NCBI RefSeq assembly: GCF_000203975.2
Contig: NZ_AFCF02000001.1
Coordinates: forward strand, 124,001 to 188,000
Direction of reading: 5' to 3'
Origin: Leisingera sp. ANG1
GTDB taxonomy: Bacteria > Pseudomonadota > Alphaproteobacteria > Rhodobacterales > Rhodobacteraceae
Length of the DNA: 64,000 nt
Positions within the stretch are counted from its first letter, which is position 1; each line of letters begins with the position of its first letter. The notes beneath the pieces were generated by a model. That model was not told where the DNA came from. It did not search any database and worked only from the letters and a program-made list of their open reading frames with translations. Both the position numbers and the translations under genes were made by a program. Shown in pieces: positions 45,229 through 54,129 of this stretch.

Positions 45229-46308
45229 ATGCCGTCGGAAATTACGCCACACACCTTGCGCCGCAAAACACGCGCCAGCCTCAGCAATGCGGCAGGCCGG
45301 TTCGATATGGCGCGGGAGGATGTGGATGACGGTTGGTTTCAGGACGTGCCGGACGCGGTGATTCCCACTGAAGTGCGTCTCGAGACGGCGCGCTCGCTGA
45401 TCACCTACAACCGTTCACCCGATCTGCCGTTTGACCGGTCCATCAATCCCTACCGCGGCTGCGAGCATGGCTGCATCTACTGTTTTGCGCGGCCGACACA
45501 TGCTTATCTGGGGCTGTCGCCTGGGATGGATTTTGAGACCCGGCTGATCGCACGCCCAAATGCTGCAGCGGTTCTGCGCAAGGAACTGTCGGCGCCGCGC
45601 TACAGGGTGGCCGCGATTGCGCTTGGCACCAATACGGATCCCTATCAGCCGTGCGAGCGGGATCTGCGCATTTCGCGCGCGTGCCTGGAGGTGCTGCGCG
45701 ACTTCAACCACCCGGTGGCCATTGTGACCAAGGGCGCCATGGTGGAGCGGGACCTGGACATCCTGGCGCCGATGGCGGCCAAGGGGCTGGTAAGAGTGGG
45801 GATTTCCGTCACCACGCTGGACCCGGATCTGTCCCGCCGGATGGAGCCGCGGGCACCGCTGCCCGCCCGCCGGCTGGCGGCGATCCGGCGGCTGACGGAG
45901 GCCGGGGTGCCGGTGCGGGTGATGACTTCGCCTGTGGTGCCGGGGCTGACGGATCATGAACTGGAGGCGCTGCTGGCCGCCGGGGCAGAGGCGGGCGCGG
46001 ATGCTGCCAGCTGGATCATGCTGCGGCTGCCGCGGGAGGTATCGGAACTGTGGCAGGAATGGCTGGCAGAACATGCGCCGGCCCGGGCCGCCAAGGTGAT
46101 GGCCCGGTTGCGCGAGATGCACGGCGGCCGGGATTATGACCCGCGCTGGGGCCACCGGATGCGGGGCGAGGGGCGTTATGCCGAGATGATCGCGCAGCGG
46201 TTCAAGGCCGCCTGCAAGCGGCTGGGCCTGCAGGAGCGGACTGGACCGCTGCGCAGCGATCTGTTTGCCCGGCCGCCGCAGCCAGGCGACCAGCTGGCGC
46301 TGTTCTGA
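45229..46308 (+). CDS. PA0069 family radical SAM protein
   Basis: 359 aa. The cluster-binding CxxxCxxC occurs in YRGCEHGCIYCFARPTH, followed by LGTNTDPYQP and a radical SAM barrel, similar to the spore photoproduct lyase-like group. Biochemical function of the family is not established. It is divergent from the corrinoid protein gene; the 222 bp between them contain no B12 riboswitch that I can see. Confidence 0.9.
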   Translation: MPSEITPHTLRRKTRASLSNAAGRFDMAREDVDDGWFQDVPDAVIPTEVRLETARSLITYNRSPDLPFDRSINPYRGCEHGCIYCFARPTHAYLGLSPGMDFETRLIARPNAAAVLRKELSAPRYRVAAIALGTNTDPYQPCERDLRISRACLEVLRDFNHPVAIVTKGAMVERDLDILAPMAAKGLVRVGISVTTLDPDLSRRMEPRAPLPARRLAAIRRLTEAGVPVRVMTSPVVPGLTDHELEALLAAGAEAGADAASWIMLRLPREVSELWQEWLAEHAPARAAKVMARLREMHGGRDYDPRWGHRMRGEGRYAEMIAQRFKAACKRLGLQERTGPLRSDLFARPPQPGDQLALF

Positions 46309-46381
46309 CCGGCTCTTGATCAGCAGGCGCTGCGTTTTTGTGGTATGCTTGGGCCCTTCATGACGGAAAGGAAGGTTCCCA

Positions 46382-46660
46382 ATGACCACTGTTGCTATGA
46401 AAGCGCGTGTCACGGGACGCGTGCAAGGCGTGGCCTTCCGCACCTGGGCGCGGGCGGAGGCGCTGCGCCACGGGCTGACGGGCTGGGTCCGCAATGAACC
46501 TGATGGATCGGTCAGGGCCTTGCTGATGGGGCCGTCGGACAGCGTCGCGGATATGGTGCGCCACATGGGCCGCGGCCCCGGTGCTGCTTCGGTCAAGGAT
46601 GTTCTGACGGAACGGACCGATCCGGACCCGGGGATCAGCGGTTTTAGTATCACCGGATAG
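46382..46660 (+). CDS. acyP: acylphosphatase
   Basis: 92 aa. The family signature is present: ARVTGRVQGVAFRTWARAEA with the catalytic Arg, then GLTGWVRNEPDGSV with the catalytic Asn. It hydrolyses acyl phosphates. It lies 73 bp after the radical SAM gene and is convergent with the homocysteine methyltransferase gene. Confidence 0.95.
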   Translation: MTTVAMKARVTGRVQGVAFRTWARAEALRHGLTGWVRNEPDGSVRALLMGPSDSVADMVRHMGRGPGAASVKDVLTERTDPDPGISGFSITG

Positions 46661-46681
46661 GCCAGGCCCGCGGGAAAAATT

Positions 46682-46710
46682 TGGCGCCGCGTTTTAAAAA
46701 CGCGGCGCCA
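46682..46710 (-). terminator. terminator hairpin, mainly for the homocysteine methyltransferase gene
   Basis: GC-rich stem of at least 12 bp (46682-46693 with 46099+600 to 46710, i.e. 46699-46710) with an AT loop; read on the minus strand it is followed by AAATTTTTC. It lies between convergent genes. Confidence 0.8.
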
Positions 46711-46737
46711 TACGTCATTCCGATGACTGCTGCAGGG

Positions 46738-47760
46738 TCAGGCGCGGCGGCGTCCGCGGCGTCCGCGGCGCTCGCCGCCAGCGTTCGCATCCTCGCCGGT
46801 GCCATCGCTTTCAGAGGTGAAGGGGCCAAGCACCTCGACGATTTTCTCCAGGGCCGGAGCGTCGCCGCGGGGGCGGCTGTCCAGTGCGTCGCGCATGGAG
46901 CGCAGATGCGCCGGCATGGTGCCGCAGCAGCCGCCGATGATCTTGGCACCGGAGTCGCGCGCCATCACCGCATATTCACCCATCAGTTCCGGGGTGCCAT
47001 CGTAATGGATGTGGCCGTCGACATATTTCGGAATGCCGGCGTTGCCCTTGGAAATAATCGGGCGTTCAGTGCCTTGTGCGGCGAAGCCGAGCACGGTGCG
47101 CAGGATGTCGGAGGCGCCGGTGCCGCAGTTGGCGCCAAAGGCCAGAGGCGCATTTTCGAACTCTTCCACCAGCTGCGCCAGGTCAGAGGAGGTCACCCCC
47201 ATCATGGTGCGGCCCGCGGTGTCAAAGCTCATGGTGCCGCACCAGGGCATGTCCGCCAGCTTGAAAGCCTCCGCTGCGGCGCGGAATTCTTCCGGGGCGG
47301 AAATGGTTTCCAGCCACAGCACATCGGCGCCGCCTTCCTTGAGGGCATCGGCCTGCTCGTGGAACATCTCAACCGCCAGGGCGTGGGACATCTCGCCGAC
47401 CGGTTCGAAGATTTCGCCGGTTGGGCCGACGGAGCCGGCAACGGCGATCTTGCGTTCCGCCTTGTCGGAAACCTCACGGCCCAGTTCGGCAGCGATGCGG
47501 TTCAGCTCGCGCACCCGGCCCTGCGCGTCATGCAGTTTCAGGCGCGCGGCGGTGCCGCCAAAGCTGTTGGTCAGGAACAGGTCGCTGCCGGCATCCACCG
47601 ACCCCTGGTAAAGCGCCAGTATTTTCTTGGGTTCATCGACGTTCCACAGCTCTGGCGCGTCGCCGGACTGCAGGCCCATGGCAAAGAGGTTGGTGCCGGT
47701 CGCGCCATCCGCCAGCAGCACGTCTTTTGTTTCCAGAAGCTGTTTGAAAGTGTTTGTCAT
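46738..47760 (-). CDS. homocysteine S-methyltransferase, component of a split methionine synthase
   Basis: 340 aa, corresponding only to the homocysteine-binding barrel of MetH/BHMT. The opening LLADGATGTNLFAMGL is typical; the three zinc-binding cysteines are Cys212 in GANCGTG and Cys278/Cys279 in GGCCGT. The protein ends in a short basic tail (GGERRGRRGRRRA). It is often labelled betaine-homocysteine methyltransferase. With the corrinoid protein and DUF1638 gene 1.7-3.2 kb away it fits the Roseobacter-type multi-part methionine synthase. The methyl-folate domain would be elsewhere. Confidence 0.88.
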   Translation of the reverse strand: MTNTFKQLLETKDVLLADGATGTNLFAMGLQSGDAPELWNVDEPKKILALYQGSVDAGSDLFLTNSFGGTAARLKLHDAQGRVRELNRIAAELGREVSDKAERKIAVAGSVGPTGEIFEPVGEMSHALAVEMFHEQADALKEGGADVLWLETISAPEEFRAAAEAFKLADMPWCGTMSFDTAGRTMMGVTSSDLAQLVEEFENAPLAFGANCGTGASDILRTVLGFAAQGTERPIISKGNAGIPKYVDGHIHYDGTPELMGEYAVMARDSGAKIIGGCCGTMPAHLRSMRDALDSRPRGDAPALEKIVEVLGPFTSESDGTGEDANAGGERRGRRGRRRA

Positions 47761-47782
47761 CGGTTGAGTCCCGTGTCAGCGG

Positions 47783-47805
47783 GCCGCCCCGGCGGACCGG
47801 GCGGC
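47783..47805 (-). promoter_or_regulatory. GC-rich hairpin in the leader of the homocysteine methyltransferase gene
   Basis: Stem of 9 pairs with one bulged C (47783-47792 with 47797-47805), loop CGGA, ending 22 bp upstream of the ATG. Its placement next to a weak ribosome site could affect initiation. I compared the leader with the remembered SAM-II and SAH riboswitch cores and saw no match. Confidence 0.4.
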
Positions 47806-48010
47806 AAATTGGTCTGCTTCCCCTCTCTCACGCCGGGCGGGCAAGGGCAATTTCATTTTCTTCATCTTCATTATGAGAGTGCTGCCCGGCTGCCGCAAAG
47901 CCGCAGGCACAGGGGCGAATGCGGCGTGGCGCCACGAATTTCGCAACACACCGCGCGGAAAGTTCCGCAGGGGCAGTAAAGAAAATGGCGGAAACAGCCG
48001 TTGGCAGGCT

Positions 48011-48328
48011 TCAGTCTGCCTCGCTCAGGATCTGGTCCTTGGCCTGCGGCAGCAGTTCCGCGCGTTTCGCCCGGATTTCATCGGCAGAGGCCTTTCCTTC
48101 CAGCTCGCCTTCCAATTTGCGCACCACGTCTTCGTGGCCGGCTTCTTCCAGATCGGCTGCAACAACCGTTCCGGCAAAGGACTCTGCATCCTTGCCGCTC
48201 AGCCCCAACAGCTCTGCGGCCCACAGGCCCAGCAGCTTGTTGCAGCGCGCCTGCGCATTGAACTGCATCTCCTCATCATGCGCGAACTTCGCTTCAAAGG
48301 CCTGCTCACGCTCGTCAAATGTCGTCAT
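48011..48328 (-). CDS. F1-ATPase inhibitor zeta subunit (DUF1476)
   Basis: 105 aa from ATG at 48328. It matches the alphaproteobacterial DUF1476 family: MTTFDEREQAFEAKFAHDEEMQF at the N-terminus, the segment known as the inhibitory region in Paracoccus, then ARCNKLLGLWAAELLG. It blocks ATP hydrolysis by the F1 motor. The ATP synthase genes themselves are not in the window. Confidence 0.93.
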   Translation of the reverse strand: MTTFDEREQAFEAKFAHDEEMQFNAQARCNKLLGLWAAELLGLSGKDAESFAGTVVAADLEEAGHEDVVRKLEGELEGKASADEIRAKRAELLPQAKDQILSEAD

Positions 48329-48602
48329 ATCGCGTCCTCGTTTAACCTGTTGCACCCCTCTGTATGATAGGAGCATGATCCCGGTGCAGGGCAAGAAAAA
48401 ACTGTTCCTTGCAAGGCCCTTGTGCTGCGGTGGGCAAGGTTCCGGGGGCTGCGCTGCGTCCCCGGGGGAAGGGAACGTCTTTCTGCGGGCAGGGGCGGCG
48501 TTCACCTCAGCCGTGCAGCACGCTTGCGGCTGAGGCCCCCTTGCACTATGAGAGCGGCACATCGCAGGGCCGGATTCCCGGCATTGACCCGAAAGGTTCC
48601 CA

Positions 48603-49364
48603 ATGGCGCGTCGCAAGAAGATTTACGAAGGCAAGGCCAAGACTTTGTATGAGGGCCCCGAGCCCGGCACCATCGTGCAGTACTTCAAGGATGACGCCAC
48701 CGCCTTCAACGCTGAAAAACACGACGTGATCGAGGGCAAGGGTGTCCTGAACAACATCCTAAGCGAGTTCTTCATGCTGGGGCTGGCGCAGATCGGCGTG
48801 CCGACCCACTTCCTGAAGCGCCTCAACATGCGCGAGCAGCTGGTGCGCAGCTGCGAAATCATTCCGCTGGAAGTGATCGTGCGCAACTATGCGGCCGGTT
48901 CGATCTCCAAGCGCCTGGGCATTGACGAGGGCACCCAGCTGCCGCGTCCGGTTGTGGAATACTGCTACAAGGACGACGCCCTGGGCGATCCGCTGGTCAC
49001 CGAAGAGCACATCGCCGCCTTTGGCTGGGCCAGCCAGCAGGACATGGACGACATCCTGAGCCTGGCGCTGCGCGTGAACGACTTCCTGTCCGGTGTATTC
49101 CTGGCTGTGGGCATCCGTTTGGTCGACTTCAAGATCGAGATCGGCCGGATTTACGAGGGCGACTTCCAGCGCCTGGTGATCGCCGATGAGATCAGCCCGG
49201 ACAGCTGCCGCCTGTGGGATATCAAGACCGGCCAGAAGCTGGACAAGGATGTGTTCCGCCGCGACCTGGGCAGCCTGACCGACGCCTACAGCGAAGTGGC
49301 GCGCCGCCTGGGCGTGATGCCGAACAATCCGCCTGCGCCGGGCAAACCGACGCTGGTGAACTGA
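48603..49364 (+). CDS. purC: phosphoribosylaminoimidazole-succinocarboxamide synthase
   Basis: 253 aa. It is the SAICAR synthetase step of purine synthesis. Motifs: [14 protein letters not shown] at the N-terminus, [39 protein letters not shown] and [13 protein letters not shown]. First of a purC-purS-purQ cluster. Its leader (48505-48535) can form a 9-bp hairpin with a large loop, of unknown meaning. Confidence 0.98.
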   Translation: MARRKKIYEGKAKTLYEGPEPGTIVQYFKDDATAFNAEKHDVIEGKGVLNNILSEFFMLGLAQIGVPTHFLKRLNMREQLVRSCEIIPLEVIVRNYAAGSISKRLGIDEGTQLPRPVVEYCYKDDALGDPLVTEEHIAAFGWASQQDMDDILSLALRVNDFLSGVFLAVGIRLVDFKIEIGRIYEGDFQRLVIADEISPDSCRLWDIKTGQKLDKDVFRRDLGSLTDAYSEVARRLGVMPNNPPAPGKPTLVN

Positions 49365-49465
49365 GATAGGGACCCGCAGCGCCTGCCGCGCCGCGGGTCT
49401 TTGAGTATATTTGGAAAGATGAAGCCCGGCAGGGCTTCGCCATCGAAAACCTGAGGGATGATGCG

Positions 49466-49696
49466 ATGAAGGCACGGGTGCATGTGATGCTGAAGAACGG
49501 GGTTCTGGATCCGCAGGGCGAGGCTGTGCGCCACGCGCTTGGCGCTCTGGGCTTTGACAAGGTCGAAGGCGTGCGTCAGGGCAAGGTGATTGACCTGGAT
49601 CTGGCCGAAGGCGCCACCGAGGCCGATGTGACCGCCATGTGCGAGAAGCTGCTGGCCAACACCGTGATCGAATCCTACAGCATCGAGATGGCCTGA
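49466..49696 (+). CDS. purS: phosphoribosylformylglycinamidine synthase subunit PurS
   Basis: 76 aa. A small scaffold subunit joining PurL and PurQ in the three-part FGAM synthase. Typical [20 protein letters not shown] start and [14 protein letters not shown] end. Its stop overlaps the purQ start (TGATG). Confidence 0.96.
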   Translation: MKARVHVMLKNGVLDPQGEAVRHALGALGFDKVEGVRQGKVIDLDLAEGATEADVTAMCEKLLANTVIESYSIEMA

Positions 49697-50364
49697 TGAA
49701 GGCGGCGGTAGTAGTCTTCCCGGGTTCGAACTGCGACCGCGATCTGGCGGTGGCGTTTGAACAGGCCGGTTTCGACGTGTCGATGGTCTGGCACAAGGAC
49801 AGCGCGCTGCCCGAGGGCGTGGACATCGTCGGCGTGCCGGGCGGGTTTTCCTATGGCGATTACCTGCGCTGCGGCGCCATCGCGGCGCAATCGCCGATCT
49901 GCAAGGCGGTGATCGCGCACGCGGACCGCGGCGGCTATGCCATCGGCGTTTGCAACGGCTTTCAGATCCTGACCGAAACCGGCGTTCTGCCGGGCGCACT
50001 GTTGCGCAATGCGGGGCTGAAGTACATCTGCCGCACCGTGAACCTGAAGGTGACAACGTCCGAGAGCGTCTTTACCCAAGGTTACAACGCCGGTGATGTG
50101 ATCGGCGTGCCGATTGCCCACCACGACGGCAACTTCTTTGCCGATGCCGACACGGTGAAGGCACTGCAGGACCAGGACCGGGTGGCCTTTACCTATGAGG
50201 ACAACCCCAACGGGTCTGTTGCGGATATCGCGGGCATTCTGTCGGAAAACCGCCGTGTTCTCGGCATGATGCCGCACCCGGAACGGGCGGCGGACGAGGG
50301 CCATGGCGGCACCGACGGCGCGGCAGTCTTCCGCGCATTGGCGGGAATGGTCACCGCTGCGTGA
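49696..50364 (+). CDS. purQ: phosphoribosylformylglycinamidine synthase glutaminase subunit PurQ
   Basis: 222 aa from ATG at 49696 ([16 protein letters not shown]); the frame is open upstream inside purS. It is a class I glutaminase with nucleophile Cys in GVCNGFQIL and the late His/Glu in GMMPHPERA. It supplies ammonia to PurL, which is not in the window. Confidence 0.97.
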   Translation: MKAAVVVFPGSNCDRDLAVAFEQAGFDVSMVWHKDSALPEGVDIVGVPGGFSYGDYLRCGAIAAQSPICKAVIAHADRGGYAIGVCNGFQILTETGVLPGALLRNAGLKYICRTVNLKVTTSESVFTQGYNAGDVIGVPIAHHDGNFFADADTVKALQDQDRVAFTYEDNPNGSVADIAGILSENRRVLGMMPHPERAADEGHGGTDGAAVFRALAGMVTAA

Positions 50365-50400
50365 CTTGAGGATAAGCGGCGGCGGTCATAGGGTAAGTCT

Positions 50401-52173
50401 ATGACCGCGCCGCGAAATGATTTGAGCAAACCCGAACCCAGAACGCGTTCCCGCACGATTTCCTGGCGGGCGCGGCTGGCGCTTGTGCTGTTCATGGCGG
50501 TGGCGGCTGTCACGGTCTGGACCACCAACCGGGCGCTGACCCACCGGTTCACCGAAAGCACCCGGAACCGGGCAGAGCTGCGGCTGGCGCTTTATTCCGG
50601 CAACCTGCTGAGCGAGCTGCGCCAGCATGCCATCGTGCCGCAGCTGCTGGCGCGCGACCAGACGCTGATCTCGGCGTTGCAATCCAGCGACTTCTCCCTG
50701 TCCACCCAGCGGCTGATATCCTTTGTTGACGAAATCGGGGCCGCCTCGATCATGCTGCTGGCGCAGGACGGGCGCACAGTGGCGGCCACCGACCGCAACC
50801 GGCTGGGAGAGAGTCACCGCAACGCGGCCTATTTTGTCGATGCGGTGCGCGCCAAGTCGACGGTGTTCTCGGTGATCCCGCGCGAGGTGGGCGGCTACCG
50901 CTTTACGTATTCGCGGCGGATAATCGACGCGACCGGCGTGCTGGGTGCAATTGTGGTCGAGGTCGACCTGCAGAAATTCGAACGCGCCTGGGCGGGGATT
51001 TCAGACGCGGTGCTGGTCACCGACAGCACCGGCAACATCATCCTCGCAACCGAGGCACGCTGGCGCGGCCTGAAAGAAACCGACGCGCTGACCCTGCAGA
51101 CGCCGGAGGGGGCCATTCAGCGGGCAATCCGTGCCACAACCGACTGGACCGCTCTGCCGCCCGATGCCTACCTGCAGGGCGAGGCGGTGATGCGGCTGGA
51201 AACGCGGGTGCCGTTTCAGGGCTGGCGCATGGCGACCTTCACCACCTATTCCTCTGTCCGCGAGCGGGTGAATGCGGTGCTGGCGCTGGAGATCATGGGA
51301 TTCGCCATCCTTCTGGCGCTGGCGTTCTACTTTCTCAGCCGCAAGACGGCGCTGCGGATGGCGCTCTTTCAGCGCGAGTCGGCAGAGCTTCGCGTATTGA
51401 ACGCTCGCCTGCAGCGGGAAATTGCCGAGCGGGAACGCATGCAAAAGACCCTCGCTGTGGCCGAGCAGAGCCTGGCGCAAAGCTCCAAACTGGCCGCCTT
51501 GGGCGAGATGTCCGCGGCTGTCAGCCACGAGCTGAACCAGCCGCTGGCGGCAATGAAAACCTATCTGGCCGGCGCCCGGCTGCTGCTGAACCGGAACCGC
51601 CCGGACGAGGCGCTGGCCTCCTTCGGGCGCATTGATGATCTGATCGAGCGGATGGGCGCGATCACGCGCCAGCTCAAGTCGTATGCGCGCAAGGGCGGCG
51701 ATGCGTTCAGCCCTGTAAACTTGGGTGATGCGCTGGCTTCCAGCCTGTCGATGATGGAGCCGCAGCTGCGCCAGCGGCATGTGAAAATAACCCGCATCCT
51801 GCCGGAAGAACCTGTTATGGTGATGGGCGACCGGATGCGGCTGGAGCAGGTGATGGTCAACCTCTTGCGCAATGCGTTGGACGCCACCAAATCAGTGGCC
51901 GACCCAGAGGTGGAGATCCTGCTGGCGGCGGGTGAGACGGCAACCTTGTCGGTGCGTGACAATGGGATGGGTATCAAGGACTTCGACAACCTGTTTGAAC
52001 CTTTTTACACCACCAAGCAGCCCGGCGACGGGGTTGGATTGGGGCTTGCCATCTCCTCGGGGATCGTCAACGACCTTGGGGGACGGCTGACCGCACGCAA
52101 CGGGCAGAACGGCGGTGCGGTCTTTGAAATGCAATTGCCGGTCCTGGTGGACGGTATCGAAGCTGCCGAATAG
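50401..52173 (+). CDS. dctB: C4-dicarboxylate sensor histidine kinase DctB
   Basis: 590 aa. An N-terminal helix (LALVLFMAVAAVTVWTT), a large periplasmic double-PAS region (about 50-290) and a second helix (IMGFAILLALAFYFLS) are followed by a coiled linker, HisKA with SAAVSHELNQPLAAMKTYL (His376) and an HATPase domain with NLLRNALDAT, DNGMGIKD and GVGLGLAI. It senses dicarboxylates such as succinate and controls TRAP or Dct transport. It forms a pair with dctD 30 bp downstream. Confidence 0.92.
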   Translation: MTAPRNDLSKPEPRTRSRTISWRARLALVLFMAVAAVTVWTTNRALTHRFTESTRNRAELRLALYSGNLLSELRQHAIVPQLLARDQTLISALQSSDFSLSTQRLISFVDEIGAASIMLLAQDGRTVAATDRNRLGESHRNAAYFVDAVRAKSTVFSVIPREVGGYRFTYSRRIIDATGVLGAIVVEVDLQKFERAWAGISDAVLVTDSTGNIILATEARWRGLKETDALTLQTPEGAIQRAIRATTDWTALPPDAYLQGEAVMRLETRVPFQGWRMATFTTYSSVRERVNAVLALEIMGFAILLALAFYFLSRKTALRMALFQRESAELRVLNARLQREIAERERMQKTLAVAEQSLAQSSKLAALGEMSAAVSHELNQPLAAMKTYLAGARLLLNRNRPDEALASFGRIDDLIERMGAITRQLKSYARKGGDAFSPVNLGDALASSLSMMEPQLRQRHVKITRILPEEPVMVMGDRMRLEQVMVNLLRNALDATKSVADPEVEILLAAGETATLSVRDNGMGIKDFDNLFEPFYTTKQPGDGVGLGLAISSGIVNDLGGRLTARNGQNGGAVFEMQLPVLVDGIEAAE

Positions 52174-52203
52174 GCGGCGCGGAGTGATTAGGAGTGAACG
52201 CGC

Positions 52204-53541
52204 ATGGCCCAGGCTATGAAAATCGCGATCGTGGACGACGAACAGGATATGCGGCAGTCGATCAGCCAGTGGCTGGCACTGTCAGGCTATGACACGGAGA
52301 CCTTCTCCAGCGCGGAAGAGGCGCTCAAGGTCCTGGGGCCGGATTACCCGGGCATCGTGATCTCTGACATCAAGATGCCGGGCATGGACGGGATGCAGTT
52401 CCTGAAGAAGCTGATGGGCAGCGACAGCGCTTTGCCGGTGATCATGATCACCGGCCACGGAGACGTGCCAATGGCGGTGGAGGCGATGCGCGTCGGCGCT
52501 TTCGATTTCCTGGAAAAGCCCTTCAACCCTGACCGCATGTCGGAGCTGGCCAAGCGCGCAACCGGCGCCCGCCGCCTGACGCTCGACAACCGTGCGCTGC
52601 GCCGCGAATTGTCCGACGGCGGCCAGATCATGAAAAAGCTGATCGGCCAAAGCCCGGTGATGGAGCGCCTGCGCGAAGATATTCTGGATCTGGGGCAGGC
52701 TGACGGCCATGTGCTGATCGACGGCGAGACCGGTACTGGCAAGACGCTGGTGGCCCACGCGCTGCACGCGGTTGGCAGCCGGGCAGGCAAGAAGTTCGTG
52801 CTGATTTCCTGTGCCGCACTGGAGGAAGAGGCGCTGGCCAAGCGCCTGTTCGGCCCGATGCTGCCGGAAGACAGCATGCTGCCCGCTGTCGAGGAAGCCC
52901 GCGGCGGCACGCTGGTGCTGGAAGACATCGACGCGCTGTCGGAAACCCTGCAGGCCAAGCTGCTGAGTGTGATCAACGAACAGGGCACCCCGGCTGAAAC
53001 CCGGATTGTCGCGATCTCCAACCTGCAGGAAGCGGGCAAGACCTGCGAAGATGCGCTGCGCCCGGATCTGTTCTACCGGCTGGCGGCGTTGCGCATCACC
53101 GTGCCGCCGCTGCGCCAGCGGGGTGAGGATATCCTGACTCTGTTCACCCGACTCAGCGAGCAGTTTTCCGAGGAGTACGGCTGCGATGCGCCGCAGGTGA
53201 GCGCCCAGGAGGCCGCGCAGCTGCTGCAGGCGCCCTGGCCGGGCAACGTGCGCCAGCTGATCAACATCGCCGAACGTGCGGTGCTGCAGTCGCGCCGCGG
53301 CTCCGGCACCATCGCATCGCTCCTGATGTCCGATCACGAAGAGATGCAGCCGGTGATGACCACCGAGGGCAAGCCGCTGAAGGAATATGTGGAAGCGTTT
53401 GAGCGGATGCTGATCGACAACACCATGCGCCGCCACAAGGGCTCGATCGCCAGCGTGATGGATGAGCTGTGCCTGCCGCGCCGGACCCTGAACGAGAAAA
53501 TGGCGAAATACGGCCTGCAGCGCTCGGATTATCTGGCCTGA
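52204..53541 (+). CDS. dctD: DctD-type response regulator lacking the GAFTGA motif
   Basis: 445 aa. The receiver domain has phospho-acceptor Asp55 in ISDIKMPGMDG. The AAA+ domain has Walker A GETGTGKT (174-181) and RGGTLVLEDIDAL as Walker B region. The C-terminal Fis-type helix-turn-helix is GSIASVMDELCLPRRTLNEKM. Between LFG and GGTL the usual GAFTGA loop that contacts sigma-54 is missing: only PMLPEDSMLPAVEEAR is found and the segment is shorter. It therefore probably activates sigma-70 promoters, as known for R. capsulatus NtrC. Confidence 0.9.
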   Translation: MAQAMKIAIVDDEQDMRQSISQWLALSGYDTETFSSAEEALKVLGPDYPGIVISDIKMPGMDGMQFLKKLMGSDSALPVIMITGHGDVPMAVEAMRVGAFDFLEKPFNPDRMSELAKRATGARRLTLDNRALRRELSDGGQIMKKLIGQSPVMERLREDILDLGQADGHVLIDGETGTGKTLVAHALHAVGSRAGKKFVLISCAALEEEALAKRLFGPMLPEDSMLPAVEEARGGTLVLEDIDALSETLQAKLLSVINEQGTPAETRIVAISNLQEAGKTCEDALRPDLFYRLAALRITVPPLRQRGEDILTLFTRLSEQFSEEYGCDAPQVSAQEAAQLLQAPWPGNVRQLINIAERAVLQSRRGSGTIASLLMSDHEEMQPVMTTEGKPLKEYVEAFERMLIDNTMRRHKGSIASVMDELCLPRRTLNEKMAKYGLQRSDYLA

Positions 53542-53549
53542 ACTGGCAG

Positions 53550-53639
53550 CAGCCGTTTCCCGGGGCGGGAAACGTCCCGGAAAACACGTGCTTTCCGAGC
53601 TGGAATTCGTGCCGAATTCAGCGGCTCCGCGGGAAAACT
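53550..53639. repeat. stacked palindrome element, copy A (downstream of dctD)
   Basis: Three adjacent inverted repeats: 53554-53561 with 53567-53574 (cgtttccc/gggaaacg), then a GGAAA/TTTCC hairpin, then an AATTCG/CGAATT hairpin. It is about 62 of 70 positions identical to copy B at 57187. Two of the differences fall in opposite arms of the first stem and keep pairing. It starts 9 bp after the dctD stop. Confidence 0.85.
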
Positions 53640-53650
53640 AACCTGAAATT

Positions 53651-53679
53651 AACGGCTTGCCTGATAGGGGCAGGCCGTT
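53651..53679 (+). terminator. terminator of dctB-dctD
   Basis: 11-bp stem including one T-G pair (53651-53661 with 53669-53679), 7-nt loop, followed by TTGCATTTTC. It lies immediately after repeat copy A. Confidence 0.75.
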
Positions 53680-54129
53680 TGCATTTTCAGGCCCCGTGGT
53701 GACGAATGTCCATTGTCATTACCTATCCACAGGCCTTATGCTGGCGCAACGGGCTGGAAACTGGCATTTGGTTCCGCCCGTTCTGATGAGTTTCGCTGGC
53801 TTCAGCTTTTGTCCGGCAAGATCCGAGAAAGCTGCAGCCAGACCGATTGGCCCCCTTGACCCAAGGGGGCAGTTTAGCGCCCAAGCCGGAAATCAAGCCG
53901 GTGCAGGGATAACAAGGCAGGCACGGGCACACCCCGTCTGCCGGAGAAGAACCGCGATGACGCGCGCGAGAGCGAAGAGCACTGAGGCAGGAAGGCCGGG
54001 CACAGCCCCCGGGACCACCTGCTGCACCGCGCCGTCCATTATCGCCCTGACAAGACACCACCCGAAACGCGCGCGGCCGCCTGGAAGCAGGAGGCTTGCG
54101 GGCGCACAGGGCAGGTGCACCAAGGACCC
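53680..54129 (+). promoter_or_regulatory. long rne leader region with hairpin
   Basis: About 450 bp without a believable gene before rne; open frames here have no protein-like content. It contains a perfect 9-bp hairpin with a 3-nt loop (53850-53858 with 53862-53870). Long structured 5' leaders that allow RNase E to control its own mRNA are known in other bacteria; that role here is an inference. Confidence 0.5.
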
